Below, piece by piece: positions 46,301-56,179 of a DNA stretch of 64,000 bases (positions are counted from its first letter, which is position 1; each line of letters starts with the position of its first letter). Position numbers and translations under genes: made by a program. The notes beneath the pieces were generated by a model. It saw only the letters and a list, made by a program, of their open reading frames with translations. It was not told the origin of the DNA and ran no database searches. Source of the DNA: Sepiola atlantica (taxonomy: Eukaryota; Mollusca; Cephalopoda; Sepiida; Sepiolidae); the NCBI GenBank assembly GCA_963556195.1, contig OY744519.1, positions 30,599,897-30,663,896 of the forward strand, written 5' to 3'.

Positions 46301-47592
46301 TTTCTTGTTTTTGCACCACCACCAATATTATTTTCTTGTAATTGCACCACCACTAATATTATTTTCTTGTTGTTGCACCACCACTAATATTATTTTCTTG
46401 TTGTTGCATCACCACTAATATTATTTTCTTGTTATTGCACCACCACTAATATTATTTTCTTGTTACTGCACCACTACTAATATTATTGTCTTGTTGTTGC
46501 ACCACCACCAATATTATTTTCTTGTTGTTGCACCACCACTAATATTATTTTCTTGTTATTGCACCACCACTAATATTATTTTCTTGTTGTTGCACCACCA
46601 CTAATATTATTTTCTTGTTGTTGCACCACCACTAATATTATTTTCTTGTTGTTGCACCACCACTAATATTTTTTTCTTGTTGTTGCACCACCACTAATAT
46701 TATTTTCTTGTTACTGCACCACTACTAATATTATTTTCTTGTTGTTGCACCACCACTAATATTATTTTCTTGTTGTTGCACCACCACTAATATTATTTTC
46801 TTGTTGTTGCATCACCACTAATATTATTTTCTTGTTATAGCACCACCACTAATATTATTTTCTTGTTATTGCACCACCACTAATATTATTTTCTTGTTGT
46901 TGCATCACCACTAATATTATTTTCTTGTTATTGCACCACCACTAATATTATTTTCTTGTTATTGCACCACCACTAATATTATTTTCTTGTTATTGGAGCA
47001 CCACTAATATTATTTTCTTGTTGTTGCATCCCCACTAATATTATTTTCTTGTTATTGCACCACCACTAATATTATTTTCTTGTTACTGCACCACTACTAA
47101 TATTATTTTCTTGTTGTTGCACCACCACCAATATTATTTTCTTGTTATTGCACCACCACTAATATTATTTTCTTGTTGTTGCATCACCACTAATATTATT
47201 TTCTTGTTATTGCACCACCACTAATATTATTTTCTTGTTGTTGCACCACCACTAATATTATTTTCTTGTTACTGCACCACTACTAATATTAGTTTCTTGT
47301 TGTAGCACCACCACAAATATTATTTTCTTGTTGTTGCACCACCACTAATATTATTTTCTTGTTGTTGCACCACCAATGATATTATTCTCTTGTTACTGCA
47401 CCACCACTAATATTATTTTCTTGTTGTTGCACTACCACTAATATTATTTTCTTGTTGTTGCACCACTACTAATATTATTTTCTTGTTATTGCACCACCAC
47501 TAATATTATTTTCTTGTTGTTGCACCACCACTAATATTATTTTCTTGTTGTTGCACCACCACTAATATTATTTTCTTGTTGTTGCACCACCA
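31324..47592. repeat. 31-bp satellite array, about 525 units, 16.3 kb
   Basis: A single uninterrupted tandem array. The unit is TTGTTGTTGCACCACCAC followed by TAATATTATTTTC (31 bp). Every unit keeps a TAATATTA palindrome nearly unchanged. Variants cluster in the TTG(T/A)T(A/G)(T/C) part and in CACCACCAC (for example CATCGCCAC, CACCACCAT). Unit variants recur in fixed strings, giving higher-order repeats of about 59-60 units in the left part and about 65, 45 and 21 units in the right part. No other element interrupts it. It begins 75 bp after an R1 repeat and ends abruptly in AT-rich sequence. Confidence 0.97.
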
Positions 47593-47929
47593 TCTCAAAA
47601 ACTAATGAAACAAATATATTAAACAACATAATTATATTGAAAACATGAACACCTTTTCTACTAAAAATAATTATTTAATCTGTAGATGGATAAAATTCAA
47701 CCATATCCGAGACACGGATAAATATCCAGGTAGCATCTCTCGATTAGATCAATATTGCCTCTTGTTTCTGACCTTTAACCCTTTTCTATTTATTTAGTTA
47801 GTTAACCCTAACCATATCCCTAAAATCCTAACATTAACCCTAACCTTTAAATAAAAAAAGGCGAAAAACAAACAAAAAATAATGTTAATTACAGGAAATT
47901 TGTGATGGGGCAATAACAGGAAAGTAACT
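47593..47929. other. AT-rich flank with a few telomere-like motifs
   Basis: No gene. At about 47800-47850 there are several scattered CCCTAA-related words (TTAACCCTAACC twice, with CCCTAAAATCCTAAC between). They are not in a proper tandem array. Confidence 0.45.
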
Positions 47930-48011
47930 TTTATTTTCATAAATAAATGCCTATAACAATTATTTAATAATAATCGTTATATTTCTATTTCCATAAACAA
48001 ATGCTTCTAAG

Positions 48012-48423
48012 TGTTGGATAATGGCCCGATGAGAATGGACGTATCTGTTGGGAATCGTTGATTTGACTTGCGCGAATTAACGCGGGGCAGTCGAGTGCAG
48101 AACAGGGCTTGTTCTCACAGTCGGAGCAGGCAGACGTGACAAGGTTACCGTGTGACGAGACCCCAGATCAAGGATCAGTCTGCACCTGGAGAGACTGTGA
48201 CGTCACAGGCCCTTGCGTGGGAAACGGAGGCTCTGTGACGTCACTCGTTCTCGAGAGAAGCGAGTGTTAGTCAGTCTGATGCGGAAAGCGAACCGAGAGG
48301 ACGTGCGATTCACAATAAGGGATATTTCCCCTAGGGGAAATGCAGGCGCGAGAAATCATTCCCCCCCCCTCTCTATGAATAGTTAAGAAAACATTAATAA
48401 CTAACTACGATAAAGTAGTGATT

Positions 48424-48468
<45 letters not shown>

Positions 48469-48686
48469 ACGTAGCCCCACTTGAAATAACAACTCTTGTA
48501 ATAAATGAATTAACTTCAAAAGAAGAGTCTGTCTTCGGAGTGCACCACATGGCTTTTATTGCAGACAACAGACGGCGTGGTTCTAGAAGAAAGAATTCAT
48601 CCACTGGACGACACAACCAACCCTCTACACGACGAGTATATGAAACGCGTACTGCCGCGGTCCAAGCAGGAGAGGGCTATGCAACA
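48012..48686 (+). mobile_element. Solo LTR, 675 bp, with TAAG target duplication
   Basis: Starts TGTTGGATAATGG and ends GCTATGCAACA. It is flanked by TAAG at 48008-48011 and 48687-48690. It interrupts a unit of the 108-bp array: joining the flanks restores the array's AAATGCTTCTAAGTATAACT-like order. It carries two CRE-type palindromes, a (CT)n tract (48424-48468) and AATAAA (48500-48505). The sequence is unlike the 651-bp LTR family. Orientation is inferred from the AATAAA. Confidence 0.8.
48196..48243. promoter_or_regulatory. Two CRE-type TGACGTCA sites in the LTR
   Basis: TGTGACGTCACA (48196-48207, a perfect palindrome) and TGTGACGTCAC (48234-48244) lie 38 bp apart in the first third of the LTR, where U3 enhancers would be. 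TGACGTCA is the consensus for CREB/ATF factors. Use by the host is not shown. Confidence 0.5.
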
Positions 48687-49440
48687 TAAGTATAACTATT
48701 AGACTGGGCTATGTTGAGGAGAGATGGAGGAAAATATAGGTTCATGTGGGCCATCCGTAAATATAAAAGTCCTATTTTCATAAATCAATGTCTGTAACGA
48801 TTATTATTAGACTGGGCAATGTTGAGAAAGAGAAGGAGAAAAATATAGGTTTATTTGGGCGATCCAAATAAAAGTCATATTTACATTTTTAAAAATATAT
48901 CTGTAACGATTATTATTAGACTGGCCTATGTTGGGGAGAGATGGACGAAAATATAAGTTTATGTGGGCCAACCGTAAGTATAAATGTGTGATATTCGTAA
49001 ATAAATACTTCTTAGTATTATTATTAGATTGGGCTATGTTGAGGAGAGATAGAGGAAAATATAGTTTTTTTTTCGTAAATATAAAAGTCTTATTTTCATA
49101 AATAAATACATGTATTGGTCTTATTAGCCTGGGCTAGTGTTGTCGAGAGGGGTGGCTATAGGTTATTTAGGCCATCTGTTAGTGTAAATGTATTATTTTC
49201 GTAAATAAATGCTTCTCATTAGGTACTGTTAGAGAGGGCTATGTTGAGAAGAGATGGAGAAAAATATCTGTTATTTCGGCCGTTCGTAGATATAAAACTC
49301 CTATGTTTTAATAAATAACTGCTTGCATGGGTCTTATTAGACAGGGTTAGTGGTGAGGAGAGACGCGGAACAATTATAGGCTTAGTTGGGTCATCCGTAA
49401 GTATAAAATTCTTATTGTCATAAATAAATGCTTGTCGGCT

Positions 49441-49899
49441 CGATGATGCCAACACGAAGCCTTTATCGATTTTACCGTTTTACAAACGGACGTATTATGT
49501 AGGTCGCTTCTAATTCTTTCTTTCTTTCGTTCTTCTCTTCAAATATTCACACGACGCAGACGTTGGGTTATGCGCGTGCGCAAACGGAAGTATACTTACT
49601 ATTACTCTTTTTAAGACATAAAAACGTCCATGTTTAGAAGGCAGGGCGAATCCAGGTGTCTGTCTACTAAGCGCGGAAGGTAGTGGTGGTGGTGATTGGG
49701 GGGGGGGGGGATTAGATATTAGTATTTATTTATTTATTTATTTTGAAGTGATGCTCCTCATAAAACCTCGTCCCTCCCACTTCTCATGGGTAATTTATTT
49801 TATTACCATTGTTTAGTCGTTTTTCACTGCAGCAAGGTTAGACATGACGTCAGTTTAACGTGGGAGGAAAACCAACTCCCCCCAAGGGGCCATGTTGAT
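49441..49899. other. No gene
   Basis: Contains CTTT-rich tracts, a G run (49698-49710) and (TTTA)n (49723-49742). Nothing else is recognised. Confidence 0.45.
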
Positions 49900-50110
49900 A
49901 ATACATATTAGTTATCTCCTCTCCAGTGGAGATTTGACACAAGGTCAGATGTGATTTTTTTATGATAAAGGCACTATGGCCTACAAAAAATGCCTGGACA
50001 GCCCTGTCGGCATTCCCCGGTAGGGGAGCCTTAGGCGATTAGTAATAAACTAACCTCCTTTCGCTGAGAGAACGTAAAGCCTGGGAGGGTAGACCAGAAC
50101 TGAACAGAAC
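49900..50110 (+). repeat. Dispersed repeat R1, forward copy
   Basis: Shares TTGACACAAGGTCAG, ATGGCCTACAAAAAATGCCTGG, CCCTGTCGGCATTCCCCGG, GTAATAAACTAACC and GTAAAGCCTGGGAGGGT with the copy at 31010-31250. Confidence 0.7.
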
Positions 50111-50174
50111 CATACCCCAGCTCTACAGCAACAAAACCACTGTCGGACTGATTTGTATCATAATTCGGTACTGA

Positions 50175-50768
50175 TATAGAATGAGACCCAATTTCCGCCA
50201 ACTTTGCGTCGGCATCTTTCGGCAGTTTACGTAAGCTGCCGGAGAAAGCCAACGCAAAGACTGACAGACGATAAGGACACTGCTGCTTAAAGTAAATACA
50301 TTTTTTGTTTGTTTATACTTAGAAAACTAAAAATAAACAACTGGTCAATGTTTCTTAATATAACATGAACAGTAATAGCTAAACAACTGTTAATAATCAA
50401 TTTTTTTTAAGAAAGCATAGCTAATCAATTGTTAATCAATAAAAAAAAATTTTCAAGAAAAGTTTCTTTTTCTTTTGAAATAAAATGAACAAAACAGCTA
50501 ATCAACTGTTAATAATAACTTTTTCAAGAAAGGTATCCAACAATTTTTTTTAATAGTCCAAGAAATAAAACATAGTCATCTGGTAACACACAAAACGAAC
50601 CAAAACGAACTAAACAAGTTTTTTTTTTAGAAAAGTTTAAATAATATTTACTTGAAGCAGCGGCGTCCTTATCACCTGTCAGTCTTCGCGTCGGCTTTTT
50701 CTGGCAGTTTACGTAAACTGCCGGAAGATGCCGGCGCAAAGTTGGCGAAAATTGGGTCACATTCTATA
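50175..50768. mobile_element. 594-bp inverted-repeat element with nested palindromes
   Basis: Two arms of about 125 bp (50175-50300 and 50644-50768) are reverse complements with scattered mismatches. Each starts at the outer end TATAGAATG-GACCCAATTT. Inside each arm is a further palindrome of 58 bp (centres 50230 and 50712). The right one has the perfect 20-bp core GGCAGTTTACGTAAACTGCC. The middle is AT-rich with three related AGCTAATCAACTGTTAAT-like segments. It encodes no transposase. This is a foldback or MITE-like element; no superfamily is assigned. A TA duplication is possible but falls inside TATA. Confidence 0.75.
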
Positions 50769-51349
50769 AAGAACAAAGAATGCCAAATCTATACAAAAGT
50801 AATTATTTTTTATTGACAACTTGTTAAGACAATGCACGATAAAGAGTTCGCGATAAATGAGAGTTCAGAGTGTCCGAGAACATTTTAGGTGAAAGTAGAG
50901 TTGTTTTGTCTGTAAGGAGAAATTGAGTACACGTGCTCATTTCGGTTATCGCCTTGCTAGTTTGCGTGTGACAGAGTGTATAAAATGAGTAGATGTTGTA
51001 GATGTGCTTGTATATATTAGCGTGTCTGTTTTGCGAGCGAGAGAGTGTACGTACGAACTTGTGTGCGAGAGAGTTCGGTTAGCGGTGTGTATATGCTGGC
51101 GCTGTGTTTAGTAGTTCATTTAGTAGTTCGTAAAAGTCTCCCGTCATGTGTGTGCTATTTGTCGAGGGCCTTTTGTATCCCAAGTGTCGTGCGCATGTGT
51201 GTTGTCTCTGGAAGAAAATAGGAAAGAGAAAGAACAACACTGTGTTTGGGTTTTTATACTATGTGCGAGATTTAGAAATTAATATTTCTTTTGCTGTGAA
51301 TCGTTGCTGCTACTGCTTCTAACAGGCATTCTCGTCTGGATTCTTTGAT
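50769..51349. other. No recognisable gene
   Basis: GT-rich stretch at 50930-51200 with repeated GTGCGAGAGAGT-like words, otherwise unassigned. Confidence 0.4.
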
Positions 51350-51440
51350 AGGAGCGCCTAAGGGGACCGGCAATAAACTAACCCACTCCCAAAGGAGGAG
51401 GTAATACTTGGGAGGGTGCACCTCCTAGGGCCGACTCCGA
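51350..51440 (+). repeat. Partial R1 repeat
   Basis: Holds GCAATAAACTAACCCACTCC, AAAGGAGGAGGTAA, CTTGGGAGGGTGCACCTCCTAG, the last third of R1. Confidence 0.6.
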
Positions 51441-51584
51441 CTATACTTCATCCTGACAACAAAAAGTCTGATAGTTCAGGACGGACCGTAAGTTGCCAGA
51501 ATGATGCCAAGGCGAACCTCAGTCAATATGATAATTGGCCAGAACCGAATGCAAGTTAGATTTTAGGCCATCAGTAGAAATAAC

Positions 51585-51665
51585 ACATGGCGCAACGGAT
51601 AAAAGCGTTGATTAACAACGAATGACAACCTTCTGGGTGTTGATGGTTCGATCCTTACTACAGGC
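51585..51665 (+). repeat. tRNA-derived SINE head (candidate)
   Basis: ATGGCGCAACGGATAA resembles the A box of an Arg-type tRNA, and GATGGTTCGATCC resembles a B box about 45 bases later. The arms no longer pair well, so it is a tRNA-derived repeat and not a tRNA gene. Confidence 0.4.
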
Positions 51666-51836
51666 AATAATAACTAAGAATAACATACTAATTAATTAAG
51701 TAACACTTCTACCCAGTCGTGGCTTTACGGAACGAGAACAATCTATCCCCGTGGATTAAAAATAAACGCATTCAGTTCGAAATTCTGTATAGGTTTCCGA
51801 ATTCAAAAGATCCTGAAGAAGGTCAGAGATTGCATC

Positions 51837-51877
51837 GGCCGAAATTTTGTGAAAGTTATTTTCACAAAATTTCGGCC
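51837..51877. repeat. Perfect 18-bp-arm hairpin
   Basis: Arms GGCCGAAATTTTGTGAAA (51837-51854) and its exact complement (51860-51877) flank a 5-base loop. It is preceded by CCTGAAGAAGGTC, a word often seen near Penelope-like element ends. Confidence 0.85.
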
Positions 51878-51989
51878 AAGATGAGAAAAATAGTGCGAAT
51901 AATACAAACTAGCGGGACCCGTGTAAATTATACGAAATTATGTTTTCAATACTAATTATCTTGTTCCCAACCTATAAAAGCGGTTTCGT

Positions 51990-52024
51990 GTCTGTCCGTC
52001 CGTCCGTGCGTCCGTCCGTCCGTC
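51990..52024. repeat. (GTCC)n microsatellite
   Basis: About eight GTCC units with one change. Confidence 0.9.
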
Positions 52025-52149
52025 AGACTTTTTTCTCGATTTGATCGATCGACTAATTGCGATTTCGACGACTAAACCTTACTTTGTAAATGCTTTAGAT
52101 TAAATTAAATTTGGCTCCAATTCATGAGTAGCATACAAAGATTCGGAAG

Positions 52150-52446
52150 GTCGTTGCTTTAGATGTAAGCGTGACACACAAAATAACACACACACTATCG
52201 TATTAATATGTGTCTTCTCGGTCGTCCCCTCCCTACCCCCTACCTCCTTCGATGTAGAAAAACAAATCTTAGAGGTCGGTTGGGATCGAACTATAAACAA
52301 GTCAGACTGGCGTCAAAAAACCGACGTCGCTAACCGTTGTGCCAAAGGGTAATAATTGGAAGTATAATGAAAATTAGGTGACTTGAATGCGCAGAGCTTT
52401 TGATGTAAGCGTGACACACGAACACACACGCTATCGTATTAATATA
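52150..52446. repeat. Two direct copies of a 55-bp block
   Basis: GATGTAAGCGTGACACAC followed by ACACAC and CTATCGTATTAATAT occurs at 52156-52210 and 52402-52446. The first copy is next to a tRNA-like SINE head on the minus strand. Confidence 0.7.
52278..52350 (-). repeat. tRNA-derived SINE head
   Basis: On the minus strand, TTTGGCACAACGGTTAGCG (A box) is followed about 40 bases later by AGTTCGATCCCAACC (B box). Arms are degraded. Confidence 0.5.
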
Positions 52447-52780
52447 TAGATTATAAATCCTTATCTAAAAAAAAAATCCGACAAATAAACACTTAAAGCT
52501 TAAGGAAATAGGAAATAATGTCAATATCAAATGAGTACCTATTTACCTGCCTCCTCTCGAGGGTAGAGTTAAACACGAAGTCGGTTTTTAATATGGGGTA
52601 AATTCAACTCCCCAAAATGGGGTACTCTAAATTTGGACAAAAACAAAAATTGCCTCAATCTAAAAGGATGTCTCCTTCACTGACCGAGCACAGAAATGAT
52701 GAAGAACAGATACTACAATTTGATCCTAGTCAAAAGACTGGAGAGTTTATAACAAACGACCTATGATTTTATTAGTATTT

Positions 52781-52916
52781 TATTTACCTCCTCTTCAGGA
52801 GGTTAGACACAAGGTCAGGTATGGGTTTTGATGAAAACGTTTCTGTAGAAACGAACTGGATTCGAACCCGGCACACCCAGGTCCACGTCGTTAACCACTT
52901 AGCCACCGCGTTGTTA
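52781..52916 (-). repeat. tRNA-derived SINE, copy 1
   Basis: On the minus strand the head carries GTGGCTAAGTGGTTAACG (A box) and GCCGGGTTCGAATCCAG (B box). The body runs through TTTCATCAAAACCCA-type sequence to ACCTTGTGTCTAACCTCC. The same head and body occur at 58706-58846. The word GACACAAGGTCAG is shared with R1. Confidence 0.7.
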
Positions 52917-52919
52917 AGT

Positions 52920-54180
52920 TTAATTTCTAGAAAATACTGAAATGGTTTTCCTGATCATTTTATAAATAGCGACTAAATTGAAAATCTGAAAAATGTGTAT
53001 TTTTATAAATTATTAAGTGTTATACTCTTCTAAGCAACGTGTATAGTATTATGGTTTGTTTTTATAAGTTAGTGCTACTTTGTTAAATTTCCAGCTGTAG
53101 AGCCGAAAAATTCCTTCCGTATATAGACAGACTTTTCAAATTAAAGATTTCTAAAAACCAAGGGCAGATAATTCAATATACATGCATATACATATATGCG
53201 TAAACACGTATATGCATAGATCCACACACACACATACAGATAGATATACATGTTTGGTTAAACAGAAGTTAAAGTTCATGTGTGTTCCTTTTTTGGTCCA
53301 ATTTTTCGAGCCAACGATTTAATGTTATGTTCCAGTGTGAATAAGAATTCCCCATGTTTACAAACGTTTTCGACTCTCGTGAGTTGCCGTTTGGCACGTG
53401 ATGAGGTTACAAAATTAAAACTGGTGAATTTATTACGATAGTGCAATGATAAATTGGTTCATGGTATGGCGAAAAGGAATTATTTTCTATATCTAACTTG
53501 ACATCTAAAAAGTGTACGATGTTTTTCCACCGTCTATTGTTGTTCCTAATGCATATTTGTTTAAAAAATACAATTTCTTTATTGTTAAATCATATGATGA
53601 GTTACGTGCTACAGTAGTAAAAAAGGACATCATACCTGTACAGACTTCCCATTAGCTCTGGTAGGAGAATATTAATCTCCCTCGGCTAAAATAGTTCGAC
53701 CAGATGAGTGGCCTGTGCAGAATCCGATGCACCCATTAAGATGTCGAAATTATTTGGCGGGTCTGACCTAGTCCAGTATTTACCAAAAAAAAAAAAAAAC
53801 GAGACGTTCTAGCAAGAAGAATAAATCAATTTCCGTGGAGGTAATATCCATGAGATTTTTTTTGACATAATTAGAGCCTTTTGGGGAGAATCTATGTCAT
53901 TCATTTATAATAACAATCAATATCAAATTACTTGAGTAGACGGAGACAAAAATGGGTTATTAATGTTCAACTTTATTATTTATACTAAATTATTTTTATT
54001 TATTAACTCTAACTACATCAGAACTAGATGGACAAATTAATCTTATGGATAGGGCTAGTGTCAAAATTATGCTTATGGTTCTTGAATGTTAATCTTGGCG
54101 TTTTATGGGTTATTATTTCGGCCCATTCATTTATTTTAATTCTGTTAACAATTTTAAAAAAATACAATTTCTTTATTCTT
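52920..54180. other. No gene; one possible RT fragment
   Basis: Minus-strand translation at about 53430-53545 reads FLDVKLDIENNSFSPYHEP, like a conserved block of some Penelope-type or related RTs; nothing else of it survives. A 30-bp block ACAATTTCTTTATT(G/C)TTAAATC occurs at 53566 and 54163. The rest is unassigned. Confidence 0.35.
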
Positions 54181-54207
54181 AAATCATAATATATATATAT
54201 ATATATA

Positions 54208-54347
54208 CAGGGTGTCTCAAAAAAATGTACTCACTCTTAGAATGGCAAAATGTGCAGAAGATGTCGAGTTTGCACACAAAATTGTGTGGAGCGATGAAGC
54301 AAAGTTTTCTCGTCATTCTACGAGTGAGTACATTTTTTTGAGACACC

Positions 54348-54350
<3 letters not shown>
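54208..54350. mobile_element. 143-bp mariner miniature (MITE)
   Basis: Inverted ends CAGGGTGTCTCAAAAAAATG plus TACTCACTC match perfectly over 29 bp and, past one mismatch, over 37 bp. It is flanked by TA on both sides, inside a (TA)n tract. The 69-bp middle still reads VEFAHKIVWSDEAKF, the block of mariner-type transposase around its second catalytic Asp. It is an internally deleted Tc1/mariner-superfamily element of the CAGGGTGTC-ended kind. Confidence 0.9.

Positions 54351-54352
<2 letters not shown>

Positions 54353-54424
<72 letters not shown>
54353..54424. repeat. (TA)n microsatellite
   Basis: About 36 TA units, next to the mariner miniature. Another (TA)n tract lies at 54589-54640. Confidence 0.95.
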
Positions 54425-54426
<2 letters not shown>

Positions 54427-54587
54427 ATGTTAATATAATGACATTCCAGTGTTTATGAAATAGTGCTCAATAACGGGTAGAGCTGTATTATAGTATCAAT
54501 TCCTTTATTTATACAAACATCTGAAGAACAGATGAAAGTTATTGTTATGGATTGATTGTTACTATGGTCATTGGAATGCAACTATAA

Positions 54588-54641
<54 letters not shown>

Positions 54642-54959
54642 CTTTATATAGATGTATAGAGATATGAACAAAAGTGGTAACATACACAAGAGATAAATAT
54701 AACTAATAAAATTGAAATCTAAGTATTAAAATTAACCGTGAAGTTTCTACGTGTTCCACTCGTAGGTAAAATTTTCTCCCGCCTTTAATTAAGAATTGTC
54801 AGCAGGTTGTGGGTGAGTGGGGGATTAAAAGCAATAAATTAATGTGGGTGATAAGTAATTGTAATAAGTCTATAAAAACTTACATTAGGTTGATTGAAAT
54901 CGCTACTAAATGTTACGGCAATAGTAATCTTGTCAAAATATATTTTGTAATGACGTTGG

Positions 54960-55450
54960 ATGGAAGAGGGAGGGAGGGAGGGGGGAGGGAGACAGAAAGA
55001 GAGAGAGAGAGAGAGGGTGAGGACAGAAAGAGGGGGAGAAAGAGAGTAAGAGCAATAAAAAAAAGAAAACAGAAACGGATAGAAAGAGAAAGAGAAAGAG
55101 AACGAGGGAGAGAGAGAAGGCAATAAAAAAAGAAAGAAACGTAGAGGTGGAAAAGAGACTGATTGAAAGATACAGAGAGAAAGAGGGGGCGGTAAAGAGA
55201 AACAAAAGGAAAGAGGCACAGCGAAAGACAGAGAGAGAAGGAAGAGAGAGAGAGGGTGAAAGATAACGGGAAGGGTGATAAAAAATAAACATAGAAAAGA
55301 GAGAGTGTCTGATATAAAGAGACAGAGATATGAAAAGAAACACAGAGAGAGAGAGAGAGAGAGAGAAGGGAAGAGAGAAAGAGAGAGAAAGAGATAAAAT
55401 ATGTGCACAGAGAGTCATAGAGAAACGGATAGATACGGAGACAGAGACAA
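54960..55450. repeat. 490-bp polypurine tract
   Basis: The plus strand is almost all A and G, with irregular GAGA, GGGA and AAAG words and few pyrimidines. Long pyrimidine frames on the minus strand are by-products. It runs into (AC)n (55473-55493) and (TA)n (55494-55552). Confidence 0.9.
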
Positions 55451-55470
55451 AAAAAGAGATAGACGGAAAT

Positions 55471-55472
<2 letters not shown>

Positions 55473-55552
<80 letters not shown>
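55473..55552. repeat. (AC)n followed by (TA)n
   Basis: About 10 AC units then about 29 TA units. Confidence 0.95.
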
Positions 55553-55555
<3 letters not shown>

Positions 55556-56179
55556 AAATAAAAATTGGTTTAGCTAGACTAAACACAACGTGTATATACA
55601 AAAATACCCAATAACATGAAGATAATGCATTCTAGCCTGATAATGAATTTTAGCCAATTCTTGTGCTTTGTGAAAGGACATCTCATTAATTAGATATTAA
55701 TTTCTATTCTTTTCCATTTACAGAAATTTTTTTTTTTTAATTTTCTTCTTTTTTTATTTTCTTTTTACTTAGTTTACCCCAACGTTGACAAGTTGCCACT
55801 GTGGACGTAAGGGCTAATAACAATTAGGGTGAAAGTTTAGAGGGTTATTCTAAATTGGGATCTGTGCAGCGAGATGCTTGTTCACATTAGTTTTAAATTT
55901 CTGCATGTCCGTACAGTCGGGGAAACAAGGAGCAAAGGCCGACAGCTTGAGGAAAAAAGCTATTGGAGTAGAAGGATCTCCGGCATCTGGAGGCCTCCAC
56001 AGTTGAAGTAATGGGATTTAGCTGATTGTCGGGTTGGTCGTGTGAATTTACGTTGAGGGAGCACCAGAGCAGCAAGTTCATCGGAGCACATTCCATTGAA
56101 GTACTTGTAAAACAAGAACAAGAATGCAACATTGCGGCGATTGGACACCGGCTGGAGCTGATGGATAGTGAAGGACCTA

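Larger units (their letters stand above)
47930..49440. repeat. Tandem array, 108-bp period, split by a solo LTR
   Basis: Diverged units contain ATTATTAGACTGGGCTATGT, TGAGGAGAGATGGAGG-AAAATATAGG, TTTATGTGGGCCATCCGTAA, ATATAAAAGT and TATTTTCATAAATAAATGCT. The ATGTTG words lie at 48711, 48819, 48928, 49036 and 49241, so the period is 101-109 bp. About seven units follow the LTR and part of one precedes it. A single stray unit lies at 30905. Confidence 0.8.

Noticed and set aside
31324..47592. TAATATTA in each satellite unit as a rolling-circle nick site
   Set aside because: The nonamer used by Rep-type nickases ends in AC (TAATATTAC); here it is TAATATTAT, and no stem-loop or Rep gene is present.
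31324..47592. CRISPR-like array
   Set aside because: Units are contiguous with no spacers; it is a plain tandem satellite in a eukaryotic context.
47800..47850. Interstitial telomere array
   Set aside because: Only a few scattered CCCTAA-like words, not tandem hexamers.
54839..55601. Long Ser/Leu/Phe-rich frames on the minus strand (189-222 codons)
   Set aside because: They are translations of the polypurine tract and TA repeat; low complexity and open in all three frames.
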